Positions 1-8,700 of a stretch of 23,411 bases of DNA are shown piece by piece (the first letter of the stretch is position 1; the number at the start of each line of letters is the position of its first letter). This stretch comes from Saprospiraceae bacterium (GTDB lineage Bacteria > Bacteroidota > Bacteroidia > Chitinophagales > Saprospiraceae): contig JAHDII010000011.1 in the NCBI GenBank assembly GCA_020630895.1, forward strand, positions 1 through 23,411. Direction: 5' to 3'. The notes beneath the pieces are model-generated. The model did not search any database and was not told where the DNA came from. It saw only the letters and a program-made list of their open reading frames with translations. Position numbers and translations under genes: made by a program.

Positions 1-253
1 AAAGTGAATCTCCTTTTTCTCTAATCTTTCTAACATTACGATTAAAGACTTCTTTAATTTCTGGCATTTTTTCTATAATAGGTTGAATTCCTTCATAAGA
101 ACTTTTAATTTCTTTATTTTGAAATTCATTAGTCATTTGTAGTAATTGATTTATCTTGCTAATAGAGGTATCTTTTTTAATAGATAATTTTAAAAATATT
201 CCTATCAAAATAAAAATATTAAATGCTAAAGAAAAATATAATAATCGTTTCAT
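1..253 (-). CDS. Partial membrane-anchored periplasmic protein, possibly GldM-like paralogue
   Basis: The frame is open from an ATG at 253 to the window edge, so the C-terminus is missing and only about 84 residues are visible. They begin with a short basic stretch and one hydrophobic segment (about residues 5-22), followed by a polar, charged, probably helical region. This fits a type II single-pass inner-membrane protein with a periplasmic body. The gene starts 5 nt after the stop of the upstream minus-strand gene, which has the same layout, so the two are very likely co-transcribed and may be paralogues. I do not recognise the family from this fragment. The link to GldM rests only on the neighbour. 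Confidence 0.6.
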   Translation of the reverse strand, partial: MKRLLYFSLAFNIFILIGIFLKLSIKKDTSISKINQLLQMTNEFQNKEIKSSYEGIQPIIEKMPEIKEVFNRNVRKIREKGDSL

Positions 254-258
254 TTTTT

Positions 259-1155
259 TTATTTTGAATAAAATTGAAAATAAGAAGTATCTGACATTAT
301 TTCTTTTGTTTCTCTATCCTTCCAAACAACAACAGCTTCATATTTTTTATCTATCATTTTTTTTCTCGATTCTTTTATTGAAAGAGGAGAACTATAATGA
401 TCATATTCAATTTTTTCGCCATTCCAAAATATTGTATAATCATCAAAATAGTGAGGATTTAAATGCCCTATGTAAATTTTACTTTTGAATTTTTCATGAG
501 AATGAATCACTGCTTTTTCTGTATATACTAATGGAAAAAATTTATTCAATCTTGTACCTCTAGAACCTACTAATCCAGCCATATTATAAAAACAGTACAT
601 TTGCTTTACTTTTATATTTAATAAAAATACATTCAAATAATATTTTTTCCTTTTAAGAGATAAATGATTATTAAAAGATTTTTCATTCAATGAAAAAACA
701 TCAAACACATTTTCAATCATTTCTTTAATTTTTCTTTCAACTTCACTATCTGTTAATTTGGCTTCTTTTTGTGATTCTTTTAATGTTTTTATATAATTTT
801 GTTGTAATCTTTCAGATGTTTTTTGATATTCTTTAAATAATTGAAAAAACTCTTTTTTAGAAATGTTTTCTTTTTTTAATTCTTCATTAATTTGTAAAGA
901 ATAGTGATCCACAAATTCATCATTATCTTTAAAATAAGGATTCAAAATTTTAGCTAATTGGGGTCTCATTTCTAATGGCTCTTTTATTCTTTTTATAAGC
1001 CATTTACTTTCTCTTGTAAATGATTCCCCAACCATTGTAGTAGAATGATTGATATGAGCATAAGAATGTAATGATTGTCTAAAATGAAAAAAATAGAAAT
1101 AAATAATCAGTAAAATAAGATTGACAGCAATAGAAAGTAAAAGTTTTTTTTTCAT
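259..1155 (-). CDS. Single-pass membrane protein resembling a shortened GldM/PorM
   Basis: This 298-residue protein has one N-terminal membrane helix (about residues 4-24), a long charged helical region (about 40-175), and a C-terminal part (about 180-298) that looks beta-rich. The order resembles the start of GldM/PorM, the periplasmic T9SS/gliding motor subunit: membrane helix, helical domain, then a beta domain. The 'KFFPLVYTEKAVIHS' region and the closing 'YEAVVVWKD' region recall the strand patterns of the GldM second domain. Canonical GldM is about 500 residues, so the last two domains would be absent. The call comes from pattern memory, not a search. A run of nine A residues follows the ATG, and an 8-bp hairpin lies just upstream of it. 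The gene is separated from the gene before it by a terminator and is followed after 5 nt by a second similar gene. Confidence 0.5.
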   Translation of the reverse strand: MKKKLLLSIAVNLILLIIYFYFFHFRQSLHSYAHINHSTTMVGESFTRESKWLIKRIKEPLEMRPQLAKILNPYFKDNDEFVDHYSLQINEELKKENISKKEFFQLFKEYQKTSERLQQNYIKTLKESQKEAKLTDSEVERKIKEMIENVFDVFSLNEKSFNNHLSLKRKKYYLNVFLLNIKVKQMYCFYNMAGLVGSRGTRLNKFFPLVYTEKAVIHSHEKFKSKIYIGHLNPHYFDDYTIFWNGEKIEYDHYSSPLSIKESRKKMIDKKYEAVVVWKDRETKEIMSDTSYFQFYSK

Positions 1156-1156
1156 T

Positions 1157-1179
1157 GAAAAGATGGTTTATATCTTTTC
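1157..1179 (-). other. Hairpin directly upstream of the start codon
   Basis: GAAAAGAT (1157-1164) and ATCTTTTC (1172-1179) form an 8-bp inverted repeat with a 7-nt loop. It ends one base before the start codon at 1155 of the GldM-like gene. It could affect ribosome access to that gene. No T-run makes it a terminator. This is seen in sequence only. Confidence 0.3.
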
Positions 1180-1209
1180 ATAACGAAACATAAAAAAAAA
1201 GTTACAAAA

Positions 1210-1246
1210 AAAAGGCTTAGAAAACGTTATGTTCTCTAAGCCTTTT
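1210..1246 (-). terminator. Rho-independent terminator after the acidic-protein gene
   Basis: AAAAGGCTTAGA (1210-1221) and TCTAAGCCTTTT (1235-1246) form a perfect 12-bp stem with a 13-nt loop. Reading the minus strand, it begins about 20 nt after the stop codon at 1266 and continues into a run of T residues. It separates the small acidic gene from the GldM-like pair. Confidence 0.85.
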
Positions 1247-1265
1247 ATAAAACAAAATTTATATA

Positions 1266-1667
1266 TTATAAATACTTTGTCGTATTTCTTTCCATTAAAA
1301 CATCTTTCAATTCTTTTAAAATGGCATATTGATGAGGAAGCACTTTTTTAATGGCTTCTTTCATGGCTACATAATTTCCTTCTTCTTCTCTAATTCTTAG
1401 AAAATTTCTCATTTTATTTTCCATCTTTCCCTCTAAAGCAATAGCACGATGAATTAATCCCCCCTTAGGTGTTTCTTCTTCACTTTCTAATTCAATTACA
1501 TCTTCATTATCTGTTGCAGGAATACCTGTCCCTTCTACAAAATCTTCAGAACATTCAAATTCTGATTCTGGTAATTCTACTTGTGTTCCCTTATCTACTA
1601 CTAAAATTTCTAAATCTTCATTGTCATTGTAGCGATAAATCACCATACCCATTTTCTTGTCTGCCAT
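1266..1667 (-). CDS. Small acidic protein of unknown function
   Basis: I chose the ATG at 1667 (133 residues). A TTG at 1679 extends the frame by four codons, but it lies only about 9 nt from a TAnnTTTG element and leaves almost no leader. The protein starts with a short strand-like segment 'MGMVIYRYNDNEDLEILVV', has a very acidic middle (Glu/Asp-rich, about residues 35-70), and ends in a basic amphipathic helical part with 'LPHQYAILKELKDVL'. It has no signal peptide and no membrane segment, so it is probably cytoplasmic. The first strand recalls the start of a Nudix domain, but no Nudix box is present. I do not recognise the family. The gene has its own apparent promoter and terminator, so it is probably monocistronic. 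Confidence 0.7.
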   Translation of the reverse strand: MADKKMGMVIYRYNDNEDLEILVVDKGTQVELPESEFECSEDFVEGTGIPATDNEDVIELESEEETPKGGLIHRAIALEGKMENKMRNFLRIREEEGNYVAMKEAIKKVLPHQYAILKELKDVLMERNTTKYL

Positions 1668-1729
1668 ATTAGATTCCAATTTGAAAACAAAAATACAATA
1701 AAATTCTAAATTTAATCTACTTTGTAACG

Positions 1730-1737
1730 CAAAGTTA
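1730..1737 (-). promoter_or_regulatory. Candidate Bacteroidota -7 element
   Basis: On the minus strand this reads TAACTTTG, an exact match to the Bacteroidota TAnnTTTG consensus. It would give a leader of about 55 nt before the ATG at 1667. It lies inside a small inverted repeat, TGTAAC/GTTACA (1723-1739). A second exact match, TATTTTTG, lies at 1688-1695 and would give a very short leader. No convincing -33 TTTG is visible. Confidence 0.35.
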
Positions 1738-1788
1738 CATAAAGTTGTTTCATGAATCCATCTTTTTTACTACTTTTTGAAATAAATT

Positions 1789-2295
1789 TTATCGAATAGT
1801 TCCCCTTTTGCCTAATTCAACGACTTCTAAATTTTGAATATTACCATTTTCGATTTCAAATCTTATTAAAGTTTTCATTCTATGAAAACCATGAACTCCT
1901 GCTGCTCCAGGATTCATATGCAATAATCCCAAATTTTTATCTGGCATTACTTTTAAAATATGAGAATGCCCACAAATATATAATTGAGGTGGATTTTCTC
2001 TCAACAACTCCCCCACTCTTTTAGTATATCTCCCTGGATAACCTCCTATATGAGTCATAAAAATATCTAAACCTTCACATTCCCACCTTAAATCTCTAGG
2101 ATATTCCGCCCTTATCAAATGGTTATCGATATTTCCATAGACGCCCAAAACGGGGGCAATCTCATTCAACTGATCCATTATTTCTAAAGATCCAATGTCT
2201 CCAGCATGCCAAATTTCATCAACTTCACTGAAATATTTTGGGATCAAAGAATCAAAATAATTATGGGTATCAGAAATTAATCCTATCTTCTTCAT
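1789..2295 (-). CDS. YfcE/YsnB-family metallophosphoesterase
   Basis: This 168-residue cytoplasmic phosphodiesterase of the small calcineurin-like family uses two metal ions to hydrolyse phosphoester bonds. Metal-site motifs appear in the usual order: D-T-H (9-11), G-D (32-33), G-N-I-D (54-57), T-H (81-82) and G-H-S-H (109-112), followed by 'NPGAAG'. The length is typical, with no extra domains. The ATG at 2295 gives 'MKKIGLISDTH', the standard N-terminus, and is preferred over an in-frame TTG at 2301. The natural substrate cannot be told from sequence, and family members act mostly on model phosphodiesters. The gene is divergent from secDF across a 178-bp gap and is not obviously linked to it in function. 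Confidence 0.92.
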   Translation of the reverse strand: MKKIGLISDTHNYFDSLIPKYFSEVDEIWHAGDIGSLEIMDQLNEIAPVLGVYGNIDNHLIRAEYPRDLRWECEGLDIFMTHIGGYPGRYTKRVGELLRENPPQLYICGHSHILKVMPDKNLGLLHMNPGAAGVHGFHRMKTLIRFEIENGNIQNLEVVELGKRGTIR

Positions 2296-2336
2296 TATCA
2301 AGCTAAAATAATTAAAAAATAAATAGATATATAAAA

Positions 2337-2368
2337 TGTGAAAAAGTCGTATAAAAAGCGTATATTTG
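2337..2368 (+). promoter_or_regulatory. Promoter of secDF
   Basis: TATATTTG at 2361-2368 matches the Bacteroidota -7 consensus TAnnTTTG. A weak -33 candidate (TGTG, 2337-2340) lies 20 nt upstream, the expected spacing. Transcription would start near 2375, leaving a leader of about 100 nt before the secDF ATG. Confidence 0.55.
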
Positions 2369-2420
2369 TGCCGCTTTTTAGAGGACGAATTTTAACAATA
2401 TATCCTCAAAATATTTGAAC

Positions 2421-2441
2421 CGAAATTTAAGCATAATTTCG
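2421..2441 (+). other. Short hairpin in the secDF leader
   Basis: CGAAATT (2421-2427) and AATTTCG (2435-2441) form a 7-bp stem with a 7-nt loop, about 32 nt before the secDF start. No T-run follows. It is a possible leader structure, but AT-rich DNA gives such repeats by chance. Confidence 0.25.
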
Positions 2442-2473
2442 AACATAAAATAACATAAATTTTAATTTAAGTA

Positions 2474-5400
2474 ATGCAAGGAAACGGAATTGTAAAAACG
2501 CTATTAGTTCTTTTATTCTTGGTAACAGCATATCAAGGATTTTTATTTTGGAAAACCAATCAAATAGAACAAAAAGGAGTTGTAAAATGTGGTGCTGATA
2601 CAGGGGAATGTTATAGTAACTTTTTGGATGAAATTTCTGATGAAGTAGTTCTAAGTATTCCTTTAATCAAAAAATTTACCTATACCGAGTTGAAAGGCCA
2701 GCAAATGGGATTAGGGCTAGATTTAAAAGGAGGATTTAGTGCCGTACTACAAGTAGATTTAATGGAATATCTCATTAATCAATCAGAAGTAGGAAAAGAA
2801 GTAGTACAAGTAAAAGAACCTCTTTTCTACCAAGCTCTTACAAATGCTAAAACCAAAGTAACTAATGGTGCTCAAGAAGATTATATCACAATATTCGGAA
2901 GAGAGTGGGATGCTATTTCTGGAGGCAAAAAATTAGCAGAAGTATTTACCAGTTATGGAACTACTTATTCAGATAGAATTAATTTGAGCTCTACCACAGA
3001 AGAAGTGGTTAATATCTTAAGAGAAGATACACGTGGTGTAGTGAATCAAACTTACAATATGTTATTAAAACGTATTGATAAATTAGGAGTAATACAACCC
3101 AATATTGCATTAGATGCTTCTCGTGATTTAATCCTTGTAGAATTACCTGGAATTGAAAATCCAGAACGAGCAAGAAAAATGTTAGAGAGTACTGCCAATC
3201 TAGAATTTTGGCATACATATAATGTAACTCAAGTAATTTCTGGTTTTGCTAAAGCAGATAATGTTTTAAGAAAAACCATGCTGAACGATACTGTAGATGC
3301 TCCTGTTCAACTCGATACAACTTATGAAAATGTTCCAGTACTAGGAGATAATGGAGATACGCTTAAAAATTCAGCAGGATTAGATAGTACGAAGCAAGAA
3401 ATGGTAGTTACTGAAAGAAAAGTAGCAAAAACAGATGGTCCGCTTTTATCTTTATTAAAAATAGGAAGTGAGAGAAGTGGTGGTTCAAGAGTAGGCTTTG
3501 CTGATAAGAATGATATGAAGAGTATTTCTGAGATGCTAGCTCGTGAAGAAGTAAGAAGTTCTTTTCCTCAAGATGTAGCATTCAAATGGGGAGCTAAAGC
3601 TATGGAAGAAAATGGCGTTCCAACTAGGAATTACCAATTATATGCCATCAAAACAGGCTATGATGGAGAGCCTCCCTTAAAAGGAGATGTTATTACTAAA
3701 GCTAATAAACAAGTAGAAACAGCTACAGGAGGAGAAATATCTGTAAATGTAACTATGAATAGTGAGGGAGCCAGTACATGGGCTACAATGACAGGAGAAG
3801 CTTATAATAAGAAAACAGATATCGCTATTCTTTTAGATGATGAAGTGGTTTCTGCTCCAGGTGTAAATGATGGTGCTATTACAGGTGGAAGAACTAGAAT
3901 TACAGGACGTTTCTCAGTTCAAGAAGCAGATGATCTTTCTAATACATTAGAAATTGGTGCTTTACCTGCAAGTCCTCGTATTATTCAAGAAGCTCAAGTA
4001 GGGCCTACTTTAGGAAAAGAAAATATTAGTCGTTCTATTACTGCTTTAATAGTAGGTTTTGGATTAGTTCTTTTATTTATGGTAGCCTATTATGCTGGTG
4101 GAGGTTTTGTAGCCATCATTGCTTTATTGGCCAATATCATCTTCATTTTTGCTGCTCTTTCTAGTATGGGTAATGTTTTAACACTTCCTGGTATTGCTGG
4201 TATCGTACTTACAATCGGTATGGCAGTGGATGCCAATGTTATCATATTTGAAAGAATTAGGGAAGAACTGCGTAATGATAAATCATTACTACTAGCCATA
4301 AAAGATGGTTTCCAACATTCATATTCAGCTATTATTGATGCCAACGTAACCACATTATTAACGGCAGGCGTTTTATTCTATTTTGGATTAGGTCCTATTA
4401 AAGGATTTGCTACTGTTTTAATGGTAGGTGTTGTTTTATCTTTAATTACAGCTGTATTATTAGGTCGTTTATTAATTGATTGGTGGACCATACAAAAAAA
4501 GAAAGACCTATCTTTCTCTATGGGATGGTCTAAAAATGTATTTGCTAATTTGAATGTAGATTGGTTATCTAAAAGAAAAATCTCTTATGCTATTTCTAGT
4601 ATTGTAATCATAGCAGGTATTGTATCTATGTTTACCAGAAGTTTTGATTTTGGTGTAGATTTTTCTGGAGGAAACACTTATACTGTTCAATTCCCTACTA
4701 GTGCCAATGTAAATACAACTGATATTAAACAAGCACTAAAAGAACCTTTTGGAGGTAAAGAACCTACTGTCAAAACTTTTGATACTGCTAATAGATTTTC
4801 TATTACTACTCAGTATTTAATAGATACTCCTACGGACAGCCTTCAAGAAAAAGTTTTTGTTCAATTGCATAAAGGAATTAATTCTTTAAGCCCTGTAAGT
4901 TTTGATGATTTTCAAGAAAGTAAAAATCCTAATGCGGTGCAGGTCATCACTTCTAACCTTACAGAACCTACTATAGCAGATGATATTAGAACGAGTTCTA
5001 TTTGGGCAACAATAGCTGCTTTAGTATTAATATTTACTTATATTTTTGTTCGATTCCGTAAATGGCAATTCTCTTTAGGTGCCGTAGCAGCTTTATTCCA
5101 TGATGTATTAATTACATTAGCTGTATTTTCTATTTTCTGGGGTATTTTCCCTTGGGCAATGGAAATTGATCAAGCATTTATTGCTGCTTTATTAACGGTA
5201 GTAGGTTATTCAATCAACGATACTGTGGTTGTATTTGACCGTATTCGTGAATATATGAATACTTATACGAATCGCTCAAAAGAGGATGTAATTAATATGG
5301 CAGTAAGTAGTACCATTAGTCGTACTTTAATTACTTCTTTAACTACTTTATTTGTGGTATTAATGTTATTCATTTTTGGAGCAGGAAGTATTAAAGGATT

Positions 5401-5554
5401 TGCATTTGCCTTATTAATAGGTGTTCTTGTGGGTACTTATTCTTCTGTATTTATCGCCACTCCAATTATGAGCGATACTACAAAAGACTTAAAACCTAAA
5501 GAGACTAAAAAGACATCAAAATCTAGTTTAGCTCGTAATAAAGCTAAGGTATAA
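2474..5554 (+). CDS. secDF: Fused protein translocase subunit SecDF
   Basis: This 1026-residue inner-membrane protein combines SecD and SecF, as is usual in Bacteroidota. It works with SecYEG and uses the proton gradient to help pull exported proteins through. After an N-terminal membrane helix (about 8-26), the SecD signature G-L-D-L-K-G-G lies near 79-85. The large periplasmic P1 region follows, then six helices with the conserved 'AVDANVIIFERIREE' (about 584-598). The SecF half starts with a new helix and 'FGVDFSGG' (about 726-733), a small periplasmic domain, then helices with 'INDTVVVFDRIRE' (about 914-926). The C-terminus is a short basic tail. The start matches the typical 'MQGxG' N-terminus. 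The gene has its own promoter and a strong terminator, so it is monocistronic. There is no sign of disruption. Confidence 0.98.
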   Translation: MQGNGIVKTLLVLLFLVTAYQGFLFWKTNQIEQKGVVKCGADTGECYSNFLDEISDEVVLSIPLIKKFTYTELKGQQMGLGLDLKGGFSAVLQVDLMEYLINQSEVGKEVVQVKEPLFYQALTNAKTKVTNGAQEDYITIFGREWDAISGGKKLAEVFTSYGTTYSDRINLSSTTEEVVNILREDTRGVVNQTYNMLLKRIDKLGVIQPNIALDASRDLILVELPGIENPERARKMLESTANLEFWHTYNVTQVISGFAKADNVLRKTMLNDTVDAPVQLDTTYENVPVLGDNGDTLKNSAGLDSTKQEMVVTERKVAKTDGPLLSLLKIGSERSGGSRVGFADKNDMKSISEMLAREEVRSSFPQDVAFKWGAKAMEENGVPTRNYQLYAIKTGYDGEPPLKGDVITKANKQVETATGGEISVNVTMNSEGASTWATMTGEAYNKKTDIAILLDDEVVSAPGVNDGAITGGRTRITGRFSVQEADDLSNTLEIGALPASPRIIQEAQVGPTLGKENISRSITALIVGFGLVLLFMVAYYAGGGFVAIIALLANIIFIFAALSSMGNVLTLPGIAGIVLTIGMAVDANVIIFERIREELRNDKSLLLAIKDGFQHSYSAIIDANVTTLLTAGVLFYFGLGPIKGFATVLMVGVVLSLITAVLLGRLLIDWWTIQKKKDLSFSMGWSKNVFANLNVDWLSKRKISYAISSIVIIAGIVSMFTRSFDFGVDFSGGNTYTVQFPTSANVNTTDIKQALKEPFGGKEPTVKTFDTANRFSITTQYLIDTPTDSLQEKVFVQLHKGINSLSPVSFDDFQESKNPNAVQVITSNLTEPTIADDIRTSSIWATIAALVLIFTYIFVRFRKWQFSLGAVAALFHDVLITLAVFSIFWGIFPWAMEIDQAFIAALLTVVGYSINDTVVVFDRIREYMNTYTNRSKEDVINMAVSSTISRTLITSLTTLFVVLMLFIFGAGSIKGFAFALLIGVLVGTYSSVFIATPIMSDTTKDLKPKETKKTSKSSLARNKAKV

Positions 5555-5579
5555 ATTAAATAATACCTTAATATTTTCT

Positions 5580-5616
5580 AAAAACCTCTTTGTACTTAGG
5601 TACAAAGAGGTTTTTT
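5580..5616 (+). terminator. Rho-independent terminator of secDF
   Basis: AAAACCTCTTTGTA (5581-5594) and TACAAAGAGGTTTT (5601-5614) make a perfect 14-bp stem with a 6-nt loop, followed by T residues. It lies 26 nt after the secDF stop. Confidence 0.92.
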
Positions 5617-5709
5617 ACTTATTTTTAACTTCTCTTTTAGATAAATTTAAATTATAGAATCATCTTATCTATATCTAAACAATAAACACATCATATTAAA
5701 ATTTTTATC

Positions 5710-8700
5710 ATGAAAAAGCCTAAGTCTAAATTCAAAAAAATAATTAAATGGAGTATTGTAGGATTTATTTCTTTGATTGTCCTATTAGTTATTGCCATTT
5801 TTGCTATTCCCTATTTCTTTAAAGATGAAATTCTGGCATTAGCTAAAAAAGAAATTAATAAAAATATCAATGCAACAGTTGATTTTAGTGATGCAGATTT
5901 ATCGCTTCTTACCAATTTTCCTGAACTGACTTTTAGCATGAATGATTTAACAGTTACAGGAGTGGACAAATTTGAAGGAATTCCATTAGCTTCTATGAAA
6001 CGTATGGATTTTTCTATGAATTTAATGTCTGCTATTCGTCCTAAAGAAGGAGAACCTATTGGTATTAATTCTATTTCTTTAGTACAACCTGATATTAATA
6101 TTTTAGTTCTAAGAGATGGAAAAGCAAATTATGATATTGCAAAATCTAGTGGTGCTGAAACTAATAAAGAAACAACTTCTTCTGAACCTGCTTCTTTTAA
6201 ACTCAATTTAAGTAATTATTCTATTCAAAAAGGAAAATTTGTTTATGATGATAGACAAGGAAATACCTATTTAAAAATAGAAGATCTCAACCATAGTGGA
6301 AAAGGAAATTTTACAGAAGCAATTTATGATATTAATACAAAAACAAATATTGGAGCTTTAACCGCTAACTCTGGAGGTGTTTCATATCTTAAAAAAGCAA
6401 AATTAGATGCTACAATTAAGATTAATGCAGATATGAATACTAATAAATATACGATAAAAGATAATAGTATTCAGCTCAATGCTATGAAACTCAATACTGA
6501 TGGATGGGTACAAACAGAAGGAAATAACACCAATATGGATTTAAAGTTTGATGCTCCTTCTTCTCAATTTAAGCACCTACTTTCTATGATCCCTGGAGCT
6601 TATACCAAAGATTTTGAAGGAGTTGATGCGAATGGAACGTTTAAATTTAATGGTGCAGCAAAAGGTACTCTAAATGATACAAAACTCCCTGCATTTCATC
6701 TAAATTTAGATGTAGCAGATGGTTCTTTTAAATATCCTGATTTACCACTAGGAATGAAAGATATTGTTACTCAAATAAAAATCAATAGTCAAACAAGCAA
6801 TTTAGATCAAATGACCATTCAAATTCCTAAGTTTCATATGTTATTAGGACAAAATCCATTTGATGCACAACTCAATCTAAAAACGCCTATTTCTGATCCT
6901 GATATTGATGCTATACTCAAGGGAATTATTAATTTAGAAGAATTATCTAAAGCCTTTCCGATGGAGGGCGTGAAGAGTTTAAATGGAATATTAACATCTG
7001 ATATTACTGCTAAAACCAAAATGTCATATATTGATAATCAGCAGTATGATAAAGTTGATATGAAAGGTAATTTGAAGTTAGAAAATATCAATTATAATGC
7101 AGAGGGCATGCCTCCTGTAGTTGTGCAACTAGCACAAATGAATTTTACGCCTCAAAATGTAAAACTAGATAATTTTAATGCTCGTTTAGGAAAATCTGAT
7201 ATTCAAGCCAATGGAACTTTAGATAATATTTTGGCTTATTTTTCTCCTGAAAAAACAATGACAGGAAAATTGACGCTACGCTCTCAATTATTTGATGCGA
7301 ATGAATGGTTAGAAGGTTCTGAAACTACTTCTACAACTGAAAGTTCAACAGCTACTCCTACTTCTATTCCTGAAAGTGATGAAGTAGAAATCTTTGACCG
7401 TTTCAAATTTGAATTAGATGCTGAAATGGATAAAATTTTATATGAAGATTATGAATTAAAAAATACAGTAGCCAAAGGTTCTTTCACACCAGATGAAGTG
7501 AATTTATCAAGTTTAGGAACAAAGGTTGGAAATAGTGATATTGCTGTTGATGGGAAAATTACCAATGTATTTCCTTTCTTATTCGATAATGAAACTCTAG
7601 GAGGAAATATTAATTTAAAATCTCAATATTTAGATTTAAATGAACTCACAGGTTATACTGAAAGTACAGGAACTCCTTCCAATGAAAATGCTAAAACGAC
7701 TTCTCCCCCACCTCCAACAGAAGAAGGAGATGTTATTTTAGTCCCTGACAATATGCATATCAGTCTTAACACTGATATTAAAAAAGTAAAATATACCAAT
7801 TTAGTTTTAGATCAATTAAAAGGAGTTGTTTCTATTGCTAATGAAAAAATAGAACTGAAAGATGTCGTTGCTAATTTATTAGGAGGACGTGCTAAACTTG
7901 TAGGAGGCTATGATACAAGCAATAAAACAAAACCTCTTTTTGAATTAGGTTATGATATAAGCAAATTTGATTTTCAAAAATCATTTAAAACATTAAATAC
8001 ATTTCAAGCAGCAGCACCTATTGGGGAATTTATTAAAGGAATATTTAATTCTACTTTTTCTATGAAAGGAGTATTAGGAAAAGATATGATGCCTGATTTG
8101 AATACTTTAACTGCTTCTGGAGATTTCTTAACTATCGATGCCTTGATTCAGAATTTTATTCCTATGAAAGAAATTGGAAATCAACTCAATATTTCTTACC
8201 TCAAGGACGATATAAAAATTCAAAATACTAAAAACTATTTTAAAATTCAAGATGGAAAAATTCAAGTAGAAGAATTTCCTTTTCAATATAAAGATATTGA
8301 TATGAAAGTAGGCGGTTCTCATGGTTTTGATCAAAATATAGATTATGTATTAAAACTAGATGTTCCAATTGAATTAATTGGTAAAGGAAAGGTAGCAGGT
8401 TATGCAAGTTCAGGTTTGGATATGTTGGGAGGAGTTGCTTCAAAAGCTGGTTTAAATTTAGGCAATTTGAATGTAGGAGAAAAAGTCAATATTGTACTAA
8501 ATCTTACAGGACTTATGAATAAACCTAAAGTAAAAGTAATCAGTGTAAAAATGTCTGGCGAAGGAGGTCAATCCACAAAAGATGCTTTAATCGATTCTGT
8601 AAAAGATATGGCAGAAGATAAAATTAATGAGATCAAAGATGAAGTAATTGATAAGGTGGAAGATAAAGTGGAAACTGTTGTAGATGATGTTAAGGACAAA

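Noticed and set aside
1266..1667. Nudix hydrolase call for the acidic protein
   Set aside because: Only the first strand is similar. The Nudix box (GX5EX7REUXEEXGU) is absent.
2380..2391. AGAGGACGAATT in the secDF leader, repeated at 18925-18936 before the second lipoprotein
   Set aside because: A 12-base match within 23 kb of AT-rich DNA is expected by chance, and the two genes are unrelated.
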